Shown here in pieces: positions 14,501 through 25,700 of a DNA stretch of 64,000 nucleotides. The DNA is from Antedon mediterranea (Eukaryota > Echinodermata > Crinoidea > Comatulida > Antedonidae): the NCBI RefSeq assembly GCF_964355755.1, contig NC_092670.1, positions 20,583,201 to 20,647,200 of the forward strand. Direction: 5' to 3'. Made by a program: the position numbers and the translations under genes. How positions within the stretch are numbered: position 1 is the first letter of the stretch; each line of letters begins with the position of its first letter. The notes under the pieces are model-generated. The model was not told the DNA's origin. It made no database searches and saw only the letters and a list, made by a program, of their open reading frames with translations.

Positions 14501-14728
14501 TTTTTTGCAATTTTTTTAATAGAATATTCAATTTTCGTATGACATCCTTAACTAACATTACTGATTCATCATGGCAATGCTCTGGCGGTCAGTAGCATTA
14601 GTTTTTGTGTGTTTTTTGAATGTCTCGGTCGAGTCATGATAATGCGGACTTAATACAAATATGTTTAATAACGTACAGCTATTTAGAAAATAAAAATGAC
14701 GATCTTTTTTATATATCAACCACGTGTT

Positions 14729-14773
14729 GATGAGACCATGGATTAAAGAATATTCTTTAATCCATGATGAGAC
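14729..14773. repeat. 29-bp perfect palindrome flanked by 8-bp direct repeats
   Basis: GATGAGAC at 14729-14736 is repeated at 14766-14773. Between them lies a 29-bp insert centred on AAAGAATATTCTTT. Together with the next base it forms a perfect 30-bp inverted repeat beginning and ending with CATG. Confidence 0.7.
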
Positions 14774-15451
14774 GTACGTCTACAATATTTTATTGGGTAT
14801 AAAATCACAATAAACCGTTGAGGGCCTTATTTCTATGTTTTATACAAAGGAAAAGTTTTCAATAGATCAAATTTAAAAAAAATGCTTTCCGATTGTTAAA
14901 GCGCTGTTATAAACATTTTTTATTAATGATATTTTGTATGATTTACGTTGTTTCACATACAATTGTTTTCAACTCTACAACATAACTCACCAAATTTGTG
15001 ACGTCATTTACCCTCTTTCCCTTGTTTTAGTGGCCACTCAGACTGCCTTATTTTGACTCAGCTGTAAAACCTTTCAGCCATTCTTCAAACATTTCTTTAT
15101 AAATGTTCAATCGTTTCAGTTTTGTTTAAAATATTCTAATGGAGTGATTATACGCCCATAAACAAAGTATAGAGATTGTTGCGTTATTACGGAGCATATT
15201 AAAGTTGATATGTCTGGGTGCAGACGTTTCCTTGTTAAAATATTGATTTATCTCCGTAATTAACAACCTTATTTTAGACAGGTTCCATCAACATCGCATA
15301 CTTTCCATCACCCGTTTACATTCCACTCTGAAATTAAGACAATTTATACAAATTGATTGAAATATTTGGTAAATAAAAAAAAAAGTAAGAAAAAAGTACT
15401 GTATGGATGGAATGTATTGTAGCCTACATCTATAGAATTATATACACGTTA

Positions 15452-15690
15452 ACATAGCATGGGGCTCCATATCTGAATGCTGTATGTTATAGACTTATAC
15501 AAGACATAGCATGGGGCTCCATATCTGAATGCTGTATGTTATAGACTTAGGCCTATACAAGACATAGCATGGGGCTCCATATCTGAATGCTGTATGTTAT
15601 AGACTTATACAAGACATAGCATGGGGCTCCATATCTGAATGCTGTATGTTGTAGACTTATACAAGACATAGCATGGGGCTCCACCTCTAT
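15452..15690 (+). repeat. 52-bp tandem repeat, about 4.5 units
   Basis: Units start with ACATAGCATGGGGCTCCA at 15452, 15504, 15562, 15614 and 15666. They are nearly identical except for a 6-bp GGCCTA insertion in the second unit and a truncated last unit. Confidence 0.9.
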
Positions 15691-18600
15691 GTTGTATTTT
15701 ATTCCAAATAGGTCAGTTAAGTTTGTGAACTTACAAGAAGTTCGAATAAATTATTGATTTAAATCTCATGGGCAAACAGTGTGGTTAATACATGATTTGA
15801 TGACGCCGAATGGGTAACTGAGACCTAAGGTAAAGTACATGATGACAATTATTACTTACGATACTAAAACTGCCAAAATGTTTACATTTTTTGGGATATG
15901 ACTTCATATTCCAAATATATTTCTATTTATTACCTCATGTTTCTTATCCAGGTCTTTTATAATAATGTTAAATAAGCATTTGGCGACTTTGTAATTATAT
16001 TTGTCACGTTTATGTTAACAGCCTAAACTGTTAACATATAATAATAGGCCTATGCAGTACAATTTATAATTTCATCTTTTCTATGGAATGGTTCTGCAAA
16101 GTTAATGGAACTTTGAATATTTTGTCATTGCTTGGGAGGCCTAAACACTGTGTTTAGCAAAATGGCGATATGCAGGGCCTAACTTTTTGTGTCTTCATTA
16201 AATCATCCATTTACAAACAGTCTCTAACGACCTTTAGTTTACCCCCGTTGGGAAGTTAGCTAATGTAATGGGTGCCTGTTTTAATTATATCAGAGAAAAC
16301 ATTAAATGGTAGCGACGACGCATAACTGCTCGCCATCTATCATTATTTAGGAAGTCTATTGAGGACTATCCTAGTTTGGAAGACAATAAATACAACAATA
16401 TTATCATTTTGCTTGGAGAAAACTGAGTAAATAAGCAACGAACACACTTGAAGGTTTCATGTAGAAATATGACATTTGCATTTAGCTAAACGCAACCAAA
16501 CTCGTTCTATTTCTCTTCTAAAAATCCGTGTCAAGACAGTGTAGTGATTCTTTTAAATTCAATAAGGAAGCCGAATTAGATGACAAACTTGGTGATCTGT
16601 ATTGGTGTTCATGGAACTATGTGTTTTTAACATTTATTTCTGAATTTATTGTATTGTAATTACTGTGTTTTCAACATGTATGTTTTCACGCGATACTATG
16701 AATGATGGATTTGAGTGTGTGAATACCTCCATTCATGAGACTATGGTTATAGTGTATTATATAGTAGCACGGTAATTCAAGGGTTATGTTAATTTCTTTC
16801 CACTTAGAATTTGCTTAAATATGTACAATAAACTTTTCAAACTGGACGCTACTTGATGTGGGTTGTCCCACAAGGTCCGGTTTTCTGGAAAGTTCAATTT
16901 CAATTTGCATGAATCTATCACATTTATGCGGTTTGTTTTCCTTTATTAAAAATGTCTCAATTCGTTGATTGTTTACGCTACCCCACGAATCAAAATACAT
17001 TTGAATTAAATTTCAACCAAAGCTACCCTCATGCTGGGCTTCTGTCGTCACCTTGTTAACATTATGGATGTGATATATCAAGTTTGTTTTTGTACGGATA
17101 GCCTTTCATACAATGTAGCGAATATCCGAATTGGAAAACATAACACACCGAAAACACATTATATCGGGTACGGTATATACCATGTTGACCGAAAACACAT
17201 AGTGTTAGGCCTATTATTTAGAACTTTCGACCAACCGACGATAAAAAATAACTGATGTAGAAACATAGGCCTACTATTAATTATAGTTTTAGAATAGTTC
17301 CAATGTATCAACATGATAAGAAAATAATGTTGAATCAGTTTTTGATCCTCAGCCAATGTAAAACAAATCTGAATAAAAATATACAAACAACCCTACTTGA
17401 ATTGGAGTTCATTGTGGCTGTAATCATCTCTATGATGTGGAGTGAGATGTATTGCAAGAGAAAATTGGAAAAACCACCAGACCTGAACATCTGGGTGAGG
17501 GGTTTTTGAAAGGATGAGTTTGTTATAATATTATAGTATACAACATTTTATACTGTTTCTGAAATGTTAATCTGTCACGGACAAATTATCGTCTGCAGGT
17601 TCTGATAAGACTCTAAATTGCTACAATCTTGGTGACTTTTCAACAAGTTTATTTCCTAAGTAAATGTTGAGATAGTACAACCAACCAGGATGTTCGAAAT
17701 GCGCTATTACTAGGCTTAATAATTTATGGTATAGGCCTAATTTAGTAATCACATTTTTATTTGTGTAATATATTCTTGTAATTACGTTTAAAAAGGATAA
17801 AATCGTATTTTAATTTTTAGTTTTTAGACTCCGCTTACTAATATGTCGTTCGGTCGGTAAACACTAACTTAAATTTGCGCATGCGACTGCAGCTATGTAT
17901 ATGGCCTTGTTTACTTACCACTTTATTAATTATTTAATATTATTACATTTTTGTGTTTATCAGAAAGTGATTACAATTTGGAAAAAGTCTATAATATAAA
18001 GTAAGGAGACTGCAGAACAGAAATATCACTTACATTTCGGAAAATACAATGCAAAAAATAAAATAAGAAGATTGGAGAAGAAACTTTCCCAACTTTACTA
18101 CCAAACTACCACATTCTTAAGTTCGGCCACGATGATGTGAAAACAATAGTATTTTGATACAGATAAACCAATTTAAATGTATATTATTTTTGTAAAGTAC
18201 ATGTTTTGATTCATAATTTGTTTTTTTGGGTTTTTTTTGCAATATAATGTAGGCCTAATCATAAAGTGCAATTCAATTTTAATAAATAAATATTATACCA
18301 ACTACATATTTCAAATTTTAAAAAGTTTGATTATATTTTATGTCTTGAGTACATAGTTATTGACCTATTTTCTGAATGAACAGACCTTCTTTCAGACTAA
18401 TTTGATTTGTGTTTTATTTTACCGCCATTGCCGTTTATTATTTTGTTGGTAAGTTTAGTAGTTCTATGAAACTCTGTCGAAATAATAAAAGGAATGAAAT
18501 AAACTTAGTTAAATACAATACATGCTTATCGCTTACTTGGTGGTAAATTATCTTAATTAATTAATCAATCACCGCAATCATAGGAAAACTTAAATTAGCA

Positions 18601-19615
18601 GATATAGTTCAGCAAGAGGTCAAATGCTTAGTTTAAATGCGAGATGTAAACCCGTAGGTCAACTTTAATTATTTTTCTAATTGGGGAAATCTTTATTCTG
18701 AAACTTCAAGAAGACATCCAGCATTAAAGGCGGCGCATGATAATAAAATATATTAGAACAGTGATAGCAGTTTATTTTTTTTTACTACTGCCAATAGTTT
18801 ATTATATCTTGGAACCGATATAGTTCCATAATGATTGTATAATGTAACCCGAGATGATACGTCACATACGTAATAATATTGATTCGGTTCACTTCTGTGA
18901 CGTCAGTTTACTTTGTGTCCCTTGTTGTTTCATATTTTTGTAAACAAGATTACATTGGCAATACAAGTTACACTAATGTTTGCAATTTTAAATACAGTGT
19001 ATTAAACTATCGTTAGACTATCTGGAATAACATTCTTTGTTTGCAGCTTGAGGGACTTTCCCAGTGCCTGGCATTCTTTTATAAGTTTTTCCAAATAATC
19101 ATAATCAATTACAGATAAATATCGGCGACCAAGACAAAATAGTGAGAATAAAGAAAAAATAATGAGAAGAGAAGAAACAGCTGTTTTACGTTGCAGCTAA
19201 AAATACAAACCTTTGAGATAAGAGGTTATTTTTTCCTCAGGCCTACACCTGCATGTAGTCATACGGCACAAACTTCAGTTTATAGATACTGTATTATGTA
19301 TTTTGATTGGACAAATAAAGTATATCCAATAATAAATTACTTTAGGGCCTGGATGAGACACTGAGATAAGTAATAAATATCTCTAATACTAAATAGTAAA
19401 AGTCTTCCAAAAAAATATTTGTTCATACAATTATATTTTTATTTTATTTCCATAGGAAAATATGCTGGTATTTCTATTCAAGCTATTTTCTAACCAAACA
19501 TTCATAATATCCAAATCTTGATTGCTTATATAATTATTTCATTTACAGAAAATTAATATGCTTGTAATGTTAAACATAAAACAATCAGTTACATGGTTTC
19601 AAGGCATATACTATG
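15691..19615. other. intergenic, no gene recognised
   Basis: This is AT-rich sequence with scattered AGGCCTA words. Open frames at 16815-17000 (-) and 17031-17509 (+) have no family resemblance that I recognise and no supporting splice context. Confidence 0.45.
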
Positions 19616-19622
19616 AATTATA

Positions 19623-19632
19623 TTTATTTATT
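19623..19632 (-). terminator. ECHS1: poly(A) signals of ECHS1
   Basis: Two overlapping AATAAA hexamers on the minus strand (TTTATT at 19623 and 19627) lie about 100 nt after the ECHS1 stop codon. They are the nearest cleavage signals. Confidence 0.6.
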
Positions 19633-19731
19633 CAATTGTTTCTTTAAAATTGCCAAGTTTAGGTTGTAACATCATAATTATTCTCTTTAAAAAAAATCAG
19701 ATACAGAAAAAAATCTTCATTTTCCAACTGC

Positions 19732-22304
19732 TTATGAATCAGTAAAATCCGGTTTTCTTTTCTCCACAAAAGCACTCATGCCTTCTTTACGATCATTCTA
19801 TAAAACAAAATCAAGAAATGACGTCAAATTTACTGGCAACTAAACTATTTATTATAGAGGGCGACATGGATGTTAATGTTCAGAGAATGTTGTTATTTGC
19901 TTGTTACATCTTTAATATTTTTCCTCATAAAAATAAATTCAAAGTCTGTGTGACTATCAACCAAGCTACATAGTTATGTTTAGTTTGGAAAATTATAGGT
20001 TTTTCAATCAAATTAAATTGTTGTGTCATTAAAAATTGTTACATACAGTTGCAAAAGTTGTGTGAAACGTCCTCTTCTCATAGTGAAGTCCTTCCCTCAG
20101 CATAGTCTCAAATGATGTATTGACAGATTCCTTTGCCATGGCTACTATCAACTTTGAGTTGCTTGAAATCTTCTCTGCCGTTTTGACTGCTTCAGCCAGG
20201 ACTTGTTCTTTTGGGAATACTTTACTTACTAGACCTAAAGAGCAAAAAAATATATTTCTTATCAGAGCAAGATATAGTACTGTATTTATGTAGATTTGTG
20301 ATAAATCAAACAAATGAAAACTTCATACCAGATCGTTGGGCCTCGTCTGCTAAGATACGATCTCCTGTCAACGCCATCTCCATAGCTTTAGACTTGCCAA
20401 TAGCCTTTGGCAGTCTCTGGGTACCTCCAGCCCCTGGTAAAAATAATTCAATTTATTAAAGTGGCTTACCTGGGAAAGTGACTGACCTGGGAATGTGGCT
20501 TACCTAGGAATGTGGTTGATCTGGGAATGTGGCCGACCTGTGTATGTGGCTGATCTGGGAAAGTGGCTGACCTGGGAATGTAGCTTACCTGGGATTGTTC
20601 CGATGAGAATTTCTGGTTGACCAAATTGGGCATTGTCACCTGCATAGATGATGTCACACATCATTGCAACTTCACATCCTCCACCAAGCTAAAAAAAAAC
20701 ACCAACAAATAAAATCAATTAGCATTTATGTTTATTACAGGCCCGTAGCCAGGGGGGGTTTTTATGGTTCGGGTGAACCCCCCCTTTACAGCGAACCCCC
20801 TTAACCGACTGCGAACCCCCATCCCCGACATGCCCAATACCTCACCCTCATCTCCAAAAATCCTCCAAATACGTGCCCCACAGTACAAAAAGTTGTTTGT
20901 AAATTGAAAAATTCGTAAACTTGTTCGTGAACCTTCTTCTCTGTATGAGCGTCAACTAGCGATACGTGTCTGTAAATTTCTAAAAGCTGCAAATGAATTG
21001 CCGATTTTAACCTGAAAAATAAATGTTTGGTCCCTGCATGTAACATGATATTGACGCGTCTCATAGCGAACTGGGGCACGAACGATTCGTACAAAGGACA
21101 CCGCCAGACAACTGCGTACCTATAATTGTGTAGATCACTGGCAGTGAGGCAGCATGCATAAAGTATATAGCCTTCCGACGTACATCAGTATTTATGTGTG
21201 ACTATGAAGTATAATGTATCATAAAGGATTATAGTGAATATTAATATTTTACACTATAATATCTATGGTATCAAGTACTGTAGTTCACTGTAGTTGACCC
21301 AAATATTTAGTGTCCGAACCCTCCCTTGACAGATCCTGGCTACGGCCCTGTATTACTATTGTATTATAAAATAAATGTATTCTAAACTTTATTTTAAAAC
21401 ATAAATTACGATAGTTTCCTTTTTGGAAACTTACAGCGAAACCGTTGACAACGGCAATGATGGGTTTGATGTTTCTACTGACTCTGTCCCAATGACTTAA
21501 AAAGTTGCTGCCATACACTTGAGAAAATTCATTGTTCTGCATCTCTTTGATGTCAGCACCAGCTATGGTAAAAAAAGAAGAGGTTAAAATCTAATGATGT
21601 ATAATGTTCGATTTCAAATATAAATATACATATTAATTAAACATATTTACCGGCAAAAGCCTTTTCACTCCCGGTAAGGATAAGGCAACCTACTCCTTTG
21701 TCCTTCTCGAAGTTGTCTAGTACTCCGGCCAGTTCTCTCATCAAACCATCGCATAGAGCGTTCAAAGCCTTCGGCCGGTTCAATGTGATGAGCCCAACAC
21801 AATCATTTTTACCGGTCTTTTCGACTTTCAGGTATTCAAATGTATCTAAATAAAATAAATATATTTGTCTTATTTAGTAATAATTATTATAATAATATAA
21901 TTGGTACTGTACTTCATTTTTGTTCAATAAAATTGCTTGGTGATAAAGGCTGTATGTATTGTAAGTAGGGCTTCTGCTGGAAGACTGCTGAGTCCCACCA
22001 GACTGACTGTTTGGCACTGGATATCACAAAGAAGAGGAGGTGGTCATGATATTGAGTGGTGCTGGTGGTGTAGCTAGCCTTGCATGCTAGGCCTAGGGCC
22101 TAGATAATTTGTCTTCTATGCTGCTAGAAGACAAATTATCTCAAGCTTAAATGCATGATGCAGGCAATCAAAACACTTAAAAATGTGCTTACCTGAAGCA
22201 TAGTTTCTATGCAAGTTAAAATGAGATGTTGGGAGAGCTACTTTTGCTTTTGAAAGGGGGTTTGTGATGAAGCAACGAATCAGACCTGTGCGAAGAGCTG
22301 CCAT
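19732..22304 (-). CDS. ECHS1: mitochondrial enoyl-CoA hydratase (crotonase)
   Basis: The gene has seven coding exons, in coding order: 22193-22304, 21651-21845, 21435-21562, 20589-20688, 20329-20433, 20047-20234 and 19732-19797. All introns are GT-AG, frame is kept, and the protein is 297 aa (human 290). The enzyme hydrates trans-2-enoyl-CoA in mitochondrial beta-oxidation and valine breakdown. Residues 1-37 form a basic, acid-free transit peptide starting [12 protein letters not shown]. The crotonase fold follows, with KAFAAGADIKE for the oxyanion hole. LGGGCEVAM and [14 protein letters not shown] carry the two catalytic glutamates, E151 and E171, which correspond to E144 and E164 of the rat enzyme. 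The C-terminus ends [17 protein letters not shown]. Intron 4 is a minisatellite beginning exactly at the exon 4 donor, and intron 3 holds a transposon. WDR45B diverges from the same 0.4-kb region. Confidence 0.97.
20461..20593 (-). repeat. 17-bp minisatellite in phase with the ECHS1 exon 4 donor
   Basis: Seven full 17-bp units (20470-20588) and one partial unit (20461-20469) read on the gene strand as CCCAG-GTAAGC-CACATT variants. The first unit boundary coincides with the exon 4/intron 4 junction at 20589, so exon 4's terminal CCCAG is itself part of the array. GT is retained at six of the eight junctions and GTAAGC at three. Confidence 0.85.
20738..21350. mobile_element. 613-bp non-autonomous DNA transposon in ECHS1 intron 3
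   Basis: The ends are imperfect inverted repeats, CAGGCCCGTAGCCAGG on the left and CCTGGCTACGGCCCTG on the right, flanked by TATTA on both sides. Poly-C/G blocks with GAACCCCCC sit inside the left end. No transposase remains. The superfamily is uncertain. Confidence 0.65.
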
Positions 22305-22701
22305 GCTTACGATGATCCAACCGAAGTTTCTTTAGTGTAGTAAATTAAAATACCCTGACCGACCTTTCGGATGGACGATTCCAAAACATAATAAGGTAAA
22401 TAACGCACTATTATTACTATAAATTATATTTCTGAATTCATTGTCATCCATCATTAGCAGGAAAATACACATTTTCTAATAAAAATATGATCAAATTTTA
22501 ATAAATAAGGCCTAGTTTAATCTCTATTATATGGATGATGTGGTACTTTAATAGGAAATTAAACCCCATATTTATTGGTTTAGTACAAAATCGGAGATCA
22601 AAGGTCACATTTTCATCATCGGAACCTGAGAAACCACCATCGGTCGGTCGGCGGAAAGTCCCGAATTCTATCTTCATTTTTTGTGCCTAGAAACTCTGAA
22701 A
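22305..22701. promoter_or_regulatory. divergent promoter region of ECHS1 and WDR45B
   Basis: The two start codons lie 397 bp apart on opposite strands, so both 5'UTRs and both core promoters must lie here unless upstream untranslated exons exist. I see no clear TATA box. Head-to-head housekeeping promoters of this size are often TATA-less. Confidence 0.6.
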
Positions 22702-25700
22702 ATGAATTTAATGCCTCAAAATCCACATGGTAACAATCTGTTGTACGCAGGTTTCAATCAAGATCATGGTTAGTTGTTTTATATTAGTTTTAAACGGTAT
22801 ATATTTGTGCGTTGTAAGCTAGGCCTAGGCTAGCCTATATAGGTAGGTACGAGTCAAAAAAATTCAAAGTCAATATTTTAAAATAAAATTGAAGTCAAAA
22901 AATCAGAAAAAACACATCATTTTCAAAAATGTAAATTTTATTAAAATTGACCAACTACTTGATTTTATATTAATTTTTTAAGTCTTAATTTTAATCGGAA
23001 TTTTGGTATAGGAATTGCTAATAAAATTGTGACCTTTTTATAATCGATTTTTTATATTTTGTATAAAACATGTACATCTTTTTACTTCATAGATTTTTTT
23101 TTTTATTTACAGAATGAAGCTTACAAAATTTACATTATGCTAGTAACATCCCCTCCCTACCACCCCCCCCCCCCCAATATTTATTTACATTACCCCCCCC
23201 CCCCCCCCCATCATGAGGAAAGAAAAGCCGGGTATGGGGTTTTATATTAATGTTCCATTTGATGTTGAATCACATTCAGTATATATAAATGTAAAGGATG
23301 TGTCCATTCTTCAAATCTACTACGTCATCAGGAAGTTCAGAATAGCCACTCAAAATCTGCCTATGTTTTCCTGGTTTTATTTCAACATTTCTTTTCTTTT
23401 TTTGCCTCATATTCAAACTACAGAAAATATTAAAAAATAAAAAACTGTTAATGTACTATAATATTATATTAATATGGTAGTGAAAAGGCAACAGTAAATA
23501 TAAATATATACTTAAAAAATACTACCACCACTGTGATAAAATGTAAATCTATCATTGAAATTAAAATGGAATATTGTTACTCACCAATTATATACAATTA
23601 AAGTTTGTAAAAATACCTGAAAAAATAAAACAAAACGCATTAGAAATGGCTTGATCATGTGATCTGCAAATGCATGAATGGGCCAATCAGCAGCCAATTA
23701 AATGACGTCATGCGATATTCATTCTAAACTGTTTGAGCGTCGGATTTTCAGATATTAGAAATCCACTTAAATCACCTATAATATGTTTATTATTTGTAAT
23801 TAAAACTACACAAAATTATCTAATAATATTTAAGTAATCTTATATTTTGAATATTCGGACACATATCGTTAATTTACACTAAAAATATTGCCGTTACATT
23901 ACTGTTACGAAAGCCGGTTTCGACTATCCCAATAAGCCTACCGCCGTCAGAGAGCACCCTCAGTGCTACAAGGTGGATCACGGCGATCGATCACATTCTA
24001 CCGTTAATTATCTAATTGCTTTCATATTTGGCAGAAATATACCTAAATACATGAACTACTGTTTACCGTCATAATAATTGAATTTATTACTTACGCAATG
24101 CTAAAAAAAACGACTTTTATTCGACTCAAATGTTCAAAACGCTGCCAAAAAATTTGACGATCACTGTTTGAAAAAAAAAAGTTTCCTGACCCAAGATTGA
24201 ACTTTAAATGACCTGTCTGACATCAAATCCCTTAAATTAGCCAATGAAAACTGATTTAAAAACGTAAATTCCCAAAGGGCTTGTTGCGCCCACACGATAT
24301 TTTGGGATCAAAAAAACAGAACCGAATTTAAGTGAGTGACGTCACAGATTGACTCGTACCTAGTAGGTACGAGTCAAAAAAATTCAAAGTCAATATTTTA
24401 AAATAAAATTGAAGTCAAAAAATCAGAAAAAACACATCATTTTCAAAAATGTAAATTTTATTAAAATTGACCAACTACTTGATTTTATATTAATTTTTTA
24501 AGTCTTAATTTTAATCGGAATTTTGGTATAGGAATTGCTAATAAAATTGTGACCTTTTTATAATCGATTTTTTATATTTTGTATAAAACATGTACATCTT
24601 TTTACTTCATAGATTTTTTTTTTTATTTACAGAATGAAGCTTACAAAATTTACATTATGCTAGTAACATCCCCTCCCTACCACCCCCCCCCCCCCAATAT
24701 TTATTTACATTACCCCCCCCCCCCCCCCCCCCCCCCATCATGAGGAAAGAAAAGCCGGGTATGGGGTTTTATATTAATGTTCCATTTGATGTTGAATCAC
24801 ATTCAGTATATATAAATGTAAAGGATGTGTCCATTCTTCAAATCTACTACGTCATCAGGAAGTTCAGAATAGCCACTCAAAATCTGCCTATGTTTTCCTG
24901 GTTTTATTTCAACATTTCTTTTCTTTTTTTGCCTCATATTCAAACTACAGAAAATATTAAAAAATAAAAAACTGTTAATGTACTATAATATTATATTAAT
25001 ATGGTAGTGAAAAGGCAACAGTAAATATAAATATATACTTAAAAAATACTACCACCACTGTGATAAAATGTAAATCTATCATTGAAATTAAAATGGAATA
25101 TTGTTACTCACCAATTATATACAATTAAAGTTTGTAAAAATACCTGAAAAAATAAAACAAAACGCATTAGAAATGGCTTGATCATGTGATCTGCAAATGC
25201 ATGAATGGGCCAATCAGCAGCCAATTAAATGACGTCATGCGATATTCATTCTAAACTGTTTGAGCGTCGGATTTTCAGATATTAGAAATCCACTTAAATC
25301 ACCTATAATATGTTTATTATTTGTAATTAAAACTACACAAAATTATCTAATAATATTTAAGTAATCTTATATTTTGAATATTCGGACACATATCGTTAAT
25401 TTACACTAAAAATATTGCCGTTACATTACTGTTACGAAAGCCGGTTTCGACTATCCCAATAAGCCTACCGCCGTCAGAGAGCACCCTCAGTGCTACAAGG
25501 TGGATCACGGCGATCGATCACATTCTACCGTTAATTATCTAATTGCTTTCATATTTGGCAGAAATATACCTAAATACATGAACTACTGTTTACCGTCATA
25601 ATAATTGAATTTATTACTTACGCAATGCTAAAAAAAACGACTTTTATTCGACTCAAATGTTCAAAACGCTGCCAAAAAATTTGACGATCACTGTTTGAAA

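Larger units (their letters stand above)
5511..15451. other. 10-kb intergenic stretch without a recognised gene
   Basis: No exon with known-family similarity was found on either strand, and the open frames here are short and unrecognised. It contains a degenerate GCAAACTTTGTTT-rich patch (about 7470-7690), a spaced CTCGAGTTA repeat (11360-11548), an AAAG microsatellite (13519-13541) and a 29-bp palindromic insert (14737-14765). Distal enhancers or unrecognised non-coding genes cannot be excluded. Confidence 0.4.

Noticed and set aside
16815-17509. Cluster of overlapping 60-75-aa frames on both strands
   Set aside because: No recognisable domain, no flanking splice signals in consistent phase and no neighbouring exon.
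23213-24967. Duplicated 75-aa open frame starting [14 protein letters not shown]
   Set aside because: It is identical because the whole 1.52-kb element is duplicated. It has no known family, no splice context and starts straight after a poly-C tract.
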